A DNA stretch of 64,000 bases from a virus, in the IMG/VR virus record IMGVR_UViG_3300035180_002574, positions 62,001-126,000 of that record. The stretch is one strand, 5' to 3'. The translations under genes were made by a program, and so were the position numbers. Positions 46,985 to 54,720 of the stretch are shown here, one piece after another (positions within the stretch are counted from its first letter, which is position 1; each line of letters opens with the position of its first letter). The notes below the pieces were generated by a model. The model was not told where the DNA came from and searched no databases. It saw only the letters and a program-made list of their open reading frames with translations.

Positions 46985-49249
46985 TTAGATTTTTCCATTT
47001 ATAGGTAAGACCGCTTTTGCTTGCTCATCTTCCAAACGATCGCCGCAATTGATACAATATCCAGTTATTCTAACGTCTAATGCTCCAGAAACCGGAATTG
47101 GTCTGTCAGCAGTCATTAAACCATTATCGGCACCACCAGGAGTACCAGCTGTCGCCATTCTATTTCTAACAGCAACTGAGGTTGCAGATTTCAACCCACC
47201 ACCAGGACTATAAACTTCTCCTGCAACTTGGAAGGATTCTGCGCCACCAATCGGAGGCATGTTGGCGCCTAAAACAGCTTTTGCTTGATCCAATAATCTT
47301 TCTTCCTCCACAATAGCTTTTCTGGCAGCCGCTTGCTTTTCTTTTGGAAGAGCTTTCATCTTAGCTTTTTCAATTTCGATTTGTTTTCTTAAATTTTCAA
47401 CTTCAGCCGCCAAAGCTTTTTTGTCATTTGGAGTAACAAGTGCTGCTTGTAAATGACTAACAGTTTCAGACATATTAGTTGATAAATTATTATAAAATGA
47501 TTTGAAGTTCTGTATATTTTTGATTACACTAGCTGATCTTGTGTCTCCGACCAATCCACTTTTAACTGCAGCGGCATAATTATCAACATCAGCGCCGCCC
47601 CCGGCGGCACCTTCTCTCATAAAAGTTTTAGTAGAATTTTTTGCGCCCATAGATTCAGTTGCAAGTCCATAATTAATGACGCCTGCAGTACGTTGAGTAG
47701 ATTCCATAATAGAGCGCATAACGCTAATATCAGTGCCCATTTTTTCTTGTATTTTAGTTCCCTTATCTATACTATCGCCTAAAATGTCTTCTTTCAAAGC
47801 CCCTGGTTTAATTTTTCCAGTATCCAATCCCTTCATAGCTTCTAACATTCTATAGGCGTCCTGATCTGATTTAACCATACTACCCAAGGGACCCGATTTC
47901 ATGATTTGGATTTGTCTAGTTAGTTGGGCGGCGGCGCCTTGATTAGAAGATGCCTCATCTAGAGTAACAATGTTTCCAAGCTGTTGTCTCATTTGATCGC
48001 GCATTTTGGTTAATACACCAGTAAAATCTCCGTCGCGCATCATCTTTTCAATTTGAAATGCCCCCATTAATCCGCCAGGTCCACCAGTTTGAGCGGAAAG
48101 AAATGCTTTTTGCTGAATATTCATTCCAGCAATCGCATCTTCCATTCCTCTCATAACATCAAGGGCATGTGTTCCTGACATTCCCGTTGCTTTTAATGCT
48201 TGCACATATTCATTGGTAGCCTTAGCCAAACCTTCTGCCATCCTTGCTGATTTTTCTCCAACATCAGCAAATCGAGCAAAGGCGCCAGCAGCGCTAGTAA
48301 GATTACTTGTTACTGTCTGAAGATCTACTCCAAGATTATTTGCAACCTCTCCCATTCTGGCTGAAAATTTTAAAGCATCTTCACCAACTAAACCATAATT
48401 TTTAAAGGCTACCGTTAAATCAGATACTATTTCTTTAAAATCCCTTCCAGTTCCCTGAGATAATTTAATAGCGGCTGTTAACATATTCATGGTTTTACCA
48501 GATGTTTCTGTTACATGAATCATAGATTCAAAAGCTCCTGGAATTTTCCCTAATTCCATATAATACTTTTCAACATGTTCAGCAGACAAAAGAGTTGCTC
48601 TAGATGCCGCATTAATATAGTCGCTTTGTCTATTAACGATTTCGTTTAAACCCTTTAATTCCGGACCTGCTGCGGAAAACACCCTTCCTAAATTGCCTGT
48701 TTGGGCAGACAACGCAATGAACTCTTTTTGTAATCTAGCTGCATTATCAGCAGACAGTGCCAAACGTTCAACATAATCCATAAGTGCAGCGCCACCAGTT
48801 TTTAATTTCTCAATTGGGATAGAATGACCTAAAGTTTTAGCAAAACCAGCTAATTTAGCAATAGCTCCGCCATTTTGTTGAATGTCGTATGTAAGATATT
48901 TTAATTGCTCTGAGAATCCTGCGCCCTCTAATTGAACTCCGGAAAATGCGGCACGAACACCTATCAAACCATTAGTTAATAATCCAAATTGATTAATTTG
49001 TTGCTCATTTATGTGACCAACTTTTGCAACGTTATTCATAAAACCGGAATAAGATGTTGATAAGTTGTCCATCGCATATTTTAATTTAGAAGTAGTGTCT
49101 CCAAATGCATTTAAGAAAGAATTACTTCTAGCTAATGTATCTGAAAGTCCTTTTAATGAAGTATTGGCTTGATCTGTGGCAAGCGCATAATTCTTCATTG
49201 TAGCGACATCAGAGTCGCTCATTGTTTTGAGACCATTATCATCAGCCAT
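46985..49249 (-). CDS. Tail tape measure protein
   Basis: This 754-residue, almost entirely helical protein is encoded directly after the frameshifted chaperone gene, the invariant place of the tape measure. It would set tail length, and at ~0.15 nm per residue suggests a tail of roughly 110 nm. Helical repeats with many Ala, Gly, Thr and Met residues run through it. A coiled-coil stretch lies near 600-650 (AAEVENLRKQIEIEKAK). Unusually, the C-terminus has a small CINC pair (GYCINCGDRLEDEQ). No peptidase or lysozyme domain is seen. Confidence 0.85.
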   Translation of the reverse strand: MADDNGLKTMSDSDVATMKNYALATDQANTSLKGLSDTLARSNSFLNAFGDTTSKLKYAMDNLSTSYSGFMNNVAKVGHINEQQINQFGLLTNGLIGVRAAFSGVQLEGAGFSEQLKYLTYDIQQNGGAIAKLAGFAKTLGHSIPIEKLKTGGAALMDYVERLALSADNAARLQKEFIALSAQTGNLGRVFSAAGPELKGLNEIVNRQSDYINAASRATLLSAEHVEKYYMELGKIPGAFESMIHVTETSGKTMNMLTAAIKLSQGTGRDFKEIVSDLTVAFKNYGLVGEDALKFSARMGEVANNLGVDLQTVTSNLTSAAGAFARFADVGEKSARMAEGLAKATNEYVQALKATGMSGTHALDVMRGMEDAIAGMNIQQKAFLSAQTGGPGGLMGAFQIEKMMRDGDFTGVLTKMRDQMRQQLGNIVTLDEASSNQGAAAQLTRQIQIMKSGPLGSMVKSDQDAYRMLEAMKGLDTGKIKPGALKEDILGDSIDKGTKIQEKMGTDISVMRSIMESTQRTAGVINYGLATESMGAKNSTKTFMREGAAGGGADVDNYAAAVKSGLVGDTRSASVIKNIQNFKSFYNNLSTNMSETVSHLQAALVTPNDKKALAAEVENLRKQIEIEKAKMKALPKEKQAAARKAIVEEERLLDQAKAVLGANMPPIGGAESFQVAGEVYSPGGGLKSATSVAVRNRMATAGTPGGADNGLMTADRPIPVSGALDVRITGYCINCGDRLEDEQAKAVLPINGKI

Positions 49250-49252
49250 TTA

Positions 49253-50259
49253 TTATTCCTTTAGTTTATGTCTTCTACGACGATTGCCTTTGGACTTTTC
49301 TACCTCATGTGCATCTTTGCCAGCTTCCATAACCATGCGGGTTGATTCCTCGAATTCTTCATCAGTTGATTCGTGAGTGCCCTGGTCTAACAAACTTTTA
49401 ACAGCTTCAGGATTAAAGAAAGATCCCACTAAATATGCGTGATTTTTAGCTAGTTCCATCCGATCTTTTTGATCAGCAAGCCAATGATTGAACATGTACC
49501 ATTTCTGAACCGGATCCATATCCACTATTTTAGGATCATCTGGCGTTGTATGGAAAATTTCTTTGCAAAGAAACCATATAAATCGATGGTCCGGTTCAAA
49601 TATTATTTTTTTAGGTCTTCCAAGACCTCTTTCACGTCTTCTTCCGTCTTAAGAGAAAACTTCTCTCGTGCGGATTTAGATAATTCTAAATACTGATCAT
49701 ATAAATAATTTAATAACGATTCATCAAGCTCTTCGATGAATGACAATTTAGTTTCTAATGAGTCGGTAGCTAAAAATACGCTTATTTCTACTCCGGCAAT
49801 ATGAGTTATTGATCTGGCTAAAAATTGTTTTCTCATTTCAAATGGACCCTCAATGGTACCATCAAATTTAGACACTGCTTTGATAGTTTCGCGCATTTCT
49901 TTTCCACGAAGAGTTTGTAGGGTGAAAACATTTCCATTAATATCAACATCTTTAGTTAATTTGGTCATGCCAATCAACATTTCAATACGACGTTTAGCCC
50001 CTTCACTTATTTTTTCAATTCCTGTTCTACGCGCTTCTTTTGCTGCTCTAATTTGTTCCTCAACACGACTTACTTCAGGACGCTCCGCAACTTCTACCTT
50101 GTTTTGGAACTCTCTAATTGCACTTTCATCTAATGAAGGCATGCCACTTTGCTGCATTCTCTGATGTAAATGTTGTACTGTTTCATCTGGAATATCGATT
50201 TCTCGTAGTTGTTGACCAGAAAAATTCTTTTTACCTAACGGACTATCAAAATTAGCCAT
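49253..50259 (-). CDS. Tail assembly chaperone, frameshifted long form (gpGT-like)
   Basis: The long chaperone form is made if ribosomes slip back one base at A AAA AAA (49612-49606). Reading then continues ATA ATA TTT and stays open to the stop at 49253, adding 117 residues to the 218-residue short form for about 335 residues. The added part (FEPDHRFIWFLCKEIF, then DPVQKWYMFNHWLADQ) reads as genuine protein before any ATG, which is the main evidence. In lambda-like and P2-like tails, G and GT-type chaperones coat the tape measure during assembly; the gene order here matches. The second half has no independent well-placed ribosome binding site. Confidence 0.85.
49603..50259 (-). CDS. Tail assembly chaperone, short form (gpG-like)
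   Basis: The unshifted product is 218 residues, starting MANFDSPLGKKNFSG from the ATG at 50259, which is preceded by GGAG at seven bases. A longer TTG-type start at 50307 adds a leader crossing a terminator-like hairpin and is rejected. The protein is helical and ends EVLEDLKK on the slippery run, where the stop TAA follows immediately. It probably binds the tape measure protein during tail assembly. Confidence 0.85.
   Translation of the reverse strand: MANFDSPLGKKNFSGQQLREIDIPDETVQHLHQRMQQSGMPSLDESAIREFQNKVEVAERPEVSRVEEQIRAAKEARRTGIEKISEGAKRRIEMLIGMTKLTKDVDINGNVFTLQTLRGKEMRETIKAVSKFDGTIEGPFEMRKQFLARSITHIAGVEISVFLATDSLETKLSFIEELDESLLNYLYDQYLELSKSAREKFSLKTEEDVKEVLEDLKK
49606..49612 (-). promoter_or_regulatory. 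-1 programmed ribosomal frameshift site (A AAA AAA)
   Basis: On the minus strand the zero frame reads GAC CTA AAA AAA TAA. The seven A fit the X XXY YYZ slippery pattern exactly and lie directly before the stop codon. About 10 bases further, ACCAT and ATGGT can form a small stem around CGATTTAT. The -1 frame matches the downstream open frame precisely. Confidence 0.85.
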
Positions 50260-50279
50260 ATTTAAACTCCATAAATATA

Positions 50280-50320
50280 AAACTCCCTGCAAATATATAT
50301 ATATCAATTGCGGGGAGTTT
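50280..50320 (-). terminator. Probable intrinsic terminator or attenuator after the tail tube gene
   Basis: Arms 50308-50320 and 50280-50292 pair over 13 positions with one G-U (AAACTCCCCGCAA with TTGCAGGGAGTTT), around a 15-base AT loop. In the direction of transcription the stem is followed by a T-rich stretch (TTTTATATTT). A second copy of AAACTCCC lies 18 bases upstream (50331-50338), so an alternative pairing is possible. It would lower expression of the chaperone and later genes relative to the tube and sheath. Confidence 0.6.
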
Positions 50321-50347
50321 ATAATTATTAGGGAGTTTCGTAATTTG

Positions 50348-50986
50348 TTAGAATAACATGCCAGTTGATCCTATATCAATAAGACCGGCAGCATCCAAAG
50401 AGCCTCTTCTTCCATTTGCTCCAGTATCTGTAAGTCTTTCAATTGAAAGATTGCTGAATGGAATTCCTCTTTCACCGCCCTGTGCAACTGGAACGCCGCT
50501 ACCAGAGGTAAGTACGCTATACATGGTTTCTGCTTCCCATGTCATGTTATCGGTGATAAGCCAGTTTTCAGAGCTGTATTCATAATCAAGTCCAGTAATC
50601 CATACGTTCTTAATTACAGTAGAGATTTGATTTGCAACATCTGCCTTTTGTTTATCAATAATTACGATATCAAAAGGATATGCTTGTGATTGAACGTGTA
50701 TAAAACCACGTCCGAAAGATTCGGCGATCCTTAACCTGTCAAATCTAACTCTTCTACAGGTGCCAGTAAAATTAGATGAACTAATTGGTACTGAGTCAAT
50801 ATGACCGTCGTTTCCAACTTCATCGATCATTTTTACTGATCTTTTTTCGCTTATGTTTAAAGATTGAATTGCTCCAACAGGCGTCTTTCCTACCAAAATA
50901 AGAATGTTGGTAGAAATTGCTGTGCTAGTTTTATTAGCACCTGACCCGAAAGTCAGTGTTGATTGTGTATTTGGTGCTAAAGCCAT
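50348..50986 (-). CDS. Tail tube protein (gp19-like)
   Basis: This 212-residue protein follows the sheath gene and precedes the chaperone, the fixed place of the tube protein. The pattern fits tube proteins: an N-terminal LVGKTPVGAIQSLNISE strand pair, KRSVKMIDEVGNDG, and a central beta-sandwich with WITGLDYEYSSENW. Tube subunits stack as hexameric rings inside the sheath. A hairpin terminator follows the gene, consistent with very high expression of tube and sheath. Confidence 0.8.
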   Translation of the reverse strand: MALAPNTQSTLTFGSGANKTSTAISTNILILVGKTPVGAIQSLNISEKRSVKMIDEVGNDGHIDSVPISSSNFTGTCRRVRFDRLRIAESFGRGFIHVQSQAYPFDIVIIDKQKADVANQISTVIKNVWITGLDYEYSSENWLITDNMTWEAETMYSVLTSGSGVPVAQGGERGIPFSNLSIERLTDTGANGRRGSLDAAGLIDIGSTGMLF

Positions 50987-51003
50987 TTATATATTCTCCC
51001 TAA

Positions 51004-53769
51004 TTATAGTTGACCAAGACTTACTTTAATGTAAATGAAGTTAACTGGATAGGTTGGCTGTACTCTTACAGTGATGTTCCATTGTCTTGGATCTACATCA
51101 TCTTTCTTAACGACCAAGTCCTTATATGCAGTTAATAATCCTTGAGACGCAAGAGAATTCAATAATTGAACTGCCCTAGTATTCAAGATTGCCTGAGTAT
51201 CTGGGCTTTCTGCGGTTCCAATGAATCCTGCAAAGCCAGATCTCAAGAATTTTGCGATTCTATCTCTAATGAAAACAATAGAGATTTCTTGTTCCTCTGG
51301 ATATCCACTTTGAGTAGTTGTGATTCCCCAAACAACCCTTCCGCCACCAGAAACTGGTTGAACGGTTGTTACACCAGCTGAGGCTAATTGTTCCAAAGTA
51401 AAGGTTGAGAATTGCTTGTTTCTTAAAATAGTAAATCCAGTAAGAACCTTGTTAGTTAGAGGCTCTTCAATCTTGATTACTCCAGACAAATATCCGGCAG
51501 CAGCTGATGCAAGATAGAATCCATCGATTAAAACATTCTCGGTGCCTGCTTGAACAACTATCTGATCTGGATAGAAGTATACACATCTAAATGTATTTCC
51601 AAATGCATCGGCAACTGAGTAATTTGCTAGATCTTCAATATTTCCAGCCAAAATATCAGTAATGTTTTCGCCTTGAATTCCTTCAAGAACTCCAATATCT
51701 TCAACAGCAGCCAAAGTTGCTCCCGTCAAATTGCTTGGTGTTAATCCGTTGATTGCACCACAGAACAATACTCTTTCTTTCTTGTTCCTTATATTACTCA
51801 TCGTAATACAGTGAGTTAAAGCATTCTGGAAGATTGCACTGATGGTTTGTTTTGGAAGTGGTACAACAATATCGCATTCAACAACTTCTAATGAAGCCAA
51901 AGCGGCTGCCCATCCAGCATCGTAGAATGATGCTTCCTTTGCATCAACGATGGTAATCCTTAATCCATTTCCGTTTGGAACAACATTTTTGTTGATGACA
52001 ACATAATCACTAGTATCAGAAGGGTCTAATACTTCATATCTTAATCCGCTTTCGTTAACAAGACTCTTTTCAATAGTCACTGTATTCAATAATGGATTGT
52101 AAGATGTAATATCATACAAACCATTATTTGTAGCGGTTCCATTTATTCTGATTCTACGAGTTAGAATGTTGGAAATTGTGCTAAAATCTACTCCAGTTAA
52201 TGCGTTACTTGCAAGAGTTGCAGTTGCTGTGGTTAAGATAGCCGTAACAGAGCCGTCAGTTGCCGAAGCAAGAGGCAAGTCGGTTGATGCGTCAATTACC
52301 TGGAAAGCAACAGAGGTTTGTGTGGTGAAATCAGTAAATCCGCCGTGAGTGACATATAGTTGTCCACCAGAAACCGAATCGATGGTATAGGTTCCAATGT
52401 TTGCAACATTTTGCGCATCAATTACTTTCAAAGTCTTTCCAGCATATGTAGAATCGAAAGCGATTGAAGATCCAAACACTCCCTTATTAATAAAGGCGAG
52501 ATTACGTCCAATATGTCCATCAAATCCAGATGCAATTGTTGCTAAACTTTGTTTTACTGTATAAAAGAATGAATAACCGCCTGGGGCAGGAGTATTATTC
52601 ATGATAAAAGCATCTGTAGTTGGATGTCCAGGAGTATCTAAAGTATAATATGTTAACTTATTTGGAAGTATCTGAGTTTCTACGTTAGTAGAGTTATTTT
52701 TAACGAAGAAATGTATATTGGAATTAAAATCTGGGACAACACCAACTGGCAATGGAAAAATAAAATCGTCATCGCTGGTAGAATTGGAGTTGACAGCATC
52801 ACTTAATGTATAAGAAGTTCTTCTTGGCATTGGAGGTGCTGCCTGAACTGTAAGAATTGAAGGCGCACCATTATCAAAAGCCAATTGCGCGCCAAGTGAT
52901 AAATTGTTACTAACACTTGGGGTTCCGTGTCTCTTTAATACGTCATCCATTCCTAACATTAGGACTGGATCATTCAGGTTTGCAGAGGGAATATAGTTTG
53001 CGGTTAAACTGTCGCCTCTAACCAATACGCCGCTTGCCACTTTTATAGTAAAAGCGTCGCCCTCTCTAAATGGAGAAGTAGCTATCGACAAAACTTTAGT
53101 TTCGTCTATTGAGAAACTAAGAATTCCATTGGATACAACATTATTGTTGGCAGTCCAGATAATTGGGTTTCCATTTGCGTCTAACTTTGCTCCAGAAACA
53201 GATCCAATTGCGATAAACTTAGCGGTATCTTGAATTGGTTGATTTAATGGATTTCTTTGAACAGATACACATCTTACCGACCAAGTCTCTGGTGGAGCAT
53301 TTGGATCGACTAAAGTTAGTGAATTAATGACGCCCAATCCTACGTTTGTAGAAAGTGGTACATAAAAAGAGCCGCCCTGATCTACTAAGTGCGCTCTCTG
53401 CAACTCAACCTTGCCAGATGAGATATCGATTCTATAATCATATTTATTGCTAAATGGATTTCCATCAATTAAAGACTCTAGTCCAACCAATGATACGCCA
53501 TTTTTAAATAATGTTGTTCTATTGGAGATTAATGGAAAACTTGATAATTGAAAATGTCTACCGTCAGCACCTGTGGTTGATGTGTAGCTAGAATTCAAAC
53601 CATCTTTTCCGCCACCGTTAGCCTGTGACACGATAACTTCATCAGTTGACCCTTCACCAATTATTGCAGCTAAACGAGAACCTCCTGGAATTGCTACTCC
53701 GCGAGATTGAGTTACTACATCAGTAATAACGCTTGGTAGGATGTTTGTAGCTCCTTGTATATTTGCCAT
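51004..53769 (-). CDS. Tail sheath protein
   Basis: This is the contractile sheath subunit. I chose the ATG at 53769, which follows AAGGA, giving 921 residues starting MANIQGATNILPSVITD; the ATT/TTG-type start at 53808 adds 13 residues. N-terminal VAIPGGSRLAAIIGEGS and the C-terminal domain (VVWGITTTQSGYPEEQEI, FLRSGFAGFIGT, then VQPTYPVNFIYIKVSL) match sheath proteins, whose C-terminal arms link neighbours. It is longer than T4 gp18 (659). The extra ~300 residues include two beta modules (about 430-475 and 510-570), one of which is shared with the J-like protein. Confidence 0.88.
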   Translation of the reverse strand: MANIQGATNILPSVITDVVTQSRGVAIPGGSRLAAIIGEGSTDEVIVSQANGGGKDGLNSSYTSTTGADGRHFQLSSFPLISNRTTLFKNGVSLVGLESLIDGNPFSNKYDYRIDISSGKVELQRAHLVDQGGSFYVPLSTNVGLGVINSLTLVDPNAPPETWSVRCVSVQRNPLNQPIQDTAKFIAIGSVSGAKLDANGNPIIWTANNNVVSNGILSFSIDETKVLSIATSPFREGDAFTIKVASGVLVRGDSLTANYIPSANLNDPVLMLGMDDVLKRHGTPSVSNNLSLGAQLAFDNGAPSILTVQAAPPMPRRTSYTLSDAVNSNSTSDDDFIFPLPVGVVPDFNSNIHFFVKNNSTNVETQILPNKLTYYTLDTPGHPTTDAFIMNNTPAPGGYSFFYTVKQSLATIASGFDGHIGRNLAFINKGVFGSSIAFDSTYAGKTLKVIDAQNVANIGTYTIDSVSGGQLYVTHGGFTDFTTQTSVAFQVIDASTDLPLASATDGSVTAILTTATATLASNALTGVDFSTISNILTRRIRINGTATNNGLYDITSYNPLLNTVTIEKSLVNESGLRYEVLDPSDTSDYVVINKNVVPNGNGLRITIVDAKEASFYDAGWAAALASLEVVECDIVVPLPKQTISAIFQNALTHCITMSNIRNKKERVLFCGAINGLTPSNLTGATLAAVEDIGVLEGIQGENITDILAGNIEDLANYSVADAFGNTFRCVYFYPDQIVVQAGTENVLIDGFYLASAAAGYLSGVIKIEEPLTNKVLTGFTILRNKQFSTFTLEQLASAGVTTVQPVSGGGRVVWGITTTQSGYPEEQEISIVFIRDRIAKFLRSGFAGFIGTAESPDTQAILNTRAVQLLNSLASQGLLTAYKDLVVKKDDVDPRQWNITVRVQPTYPVNFIYIKVSLGQL

Positions 53770-53907
53770 ATTGAAATCCTTGTCACTCAGTTTGGTAGAT
53801 TGTATCATTAAAATGTAGTAATATTCATATTCTTAGAATATTATTTACTGCATTTTATTGTCTGTTTGATTCTAAACTTTATATTTTAGTCACTCAAATC
53901 CGACTTC
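53770..53907 (-). promoter_or_regulatory. 138-base gene-free leader of the sheath gene
   Basis: This is the longest gene-free stretch in the window. It is very AT-rich and contains a short inverted repeat (ATATTCT T AGAATAT, near 53826-53840) and the AAGGA ribosome binding site of the sheath. A promoter for sheath and tube is likely here by position, but I could not identify convincing -35/-10 elements. Confidence 0.4.
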
Positions 53908-54717
53908 TTACCCTTTTAGCAGCATATCAGTGATGCTAACGTCACTATTAATTGTAAGATTATTGGCAACTGGTGAGTCTGGAATGTCCAGATCCTGGAA
54001 ATCAACGGTAAAAAATATCGCGTCAATTAAATTTCCAACAGGAATTTCCCTTCGCCATTCAGTTCTTATATCTAATGTCAGAGATAGCATATATAATTTA
54101 TCACTTCTATCATCTGTTTCTGATGGAGCACCAATTTGTGGCGGTTTTACGATAATTCCGATGTCATAAAGACTATCAACCGAGATTTCAGAAAAAAACA
54201 TACCAATTAATTCTGCTAAATCGTCTCTTGCCCTTAAACTTCTTGATTTAATATCTATTATTATAGATCCTTCCCAAACTCCCGCAGTTACAAATGCTTT
54301 TGGTCTTTTTACTGTGGTACAATGACCATATCCATCTTCGTAAATAACATCTTCATATTTAACACTTCCCTTTTCTCTATTTATAGAAATTGGAACATAT
54401 TTACTTCCGCCACTTTTTACTAAAACAGCGGGGTAATGTATTCCGTCAAAACGATAATTTTCACCAATATAAAGCCTAGTGCTCAAAATAGACTCATCAT
54501 TAGGTCCAGAAGGTAAATCTGCTCCTAAAGGTAAGTCTGTATGATCTGTTGTATTAGGAAACCCCCATTGGTCTCTTGCATAATGATAATAGCTATCTTT
54601 AGAAAAATAATCTCTCAAAAATGCAATTATCATTTCTTTTGGATAAACAAGCATTGATGCTTGTACCAAATTATACAAGGAATATAGGTCTGACCTAAAA
54701 GCATTATTACTGCTCAT
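53908..54717 (-). CDS. Tail completion/neck-type protein, uncertain
   Basis: A 269-residue protein directly upstream of the sheath gene. It opens with helices (RSDLYSLYNLVQASMLVY), then a beta-rich body with WEGSIIIDIKSRSLRARDDL and a C-terminal strand pair ending ITDMLLKG. Tail terminators and neck proteins often lie just before the sheath, so that is the favoured role. No sequence motif proves it. Confidence 0.5.
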   Translation of the reverse strand: MSSNNAFRSDLYSLYNLVQASMLVYPKEMIIAFLRDYFSKDSYYHYARDQWGFPNTTDHTDLPLGADLPSGPNDESILSTRLYIGENYRFDGIHYPAVLVKSGGSKYVPISINREKGSVKYEDVIYEDGYGHCTTVKRPKAFVTAGVWEGSIIIDIKSRSLRARDDLAELIGMFFSEISVDSLYDIGIIVKPPQIGAPSETDDRSDKLYMLSLTLDIRTEWRREIPVGNLIDAIFFTVDFQDLDIPDSPVANNLTINSDVSITDMLLKG

Positions 54718-54720
54718 AAA

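Noticed and set aside
49253-49525. Separate 90-residue gene starting at 49525
   Set aside because: The frame is open and protein-like for another 27 codons upstream to the slippery run, so it is better read as the second half of the frameshifted chaperone.
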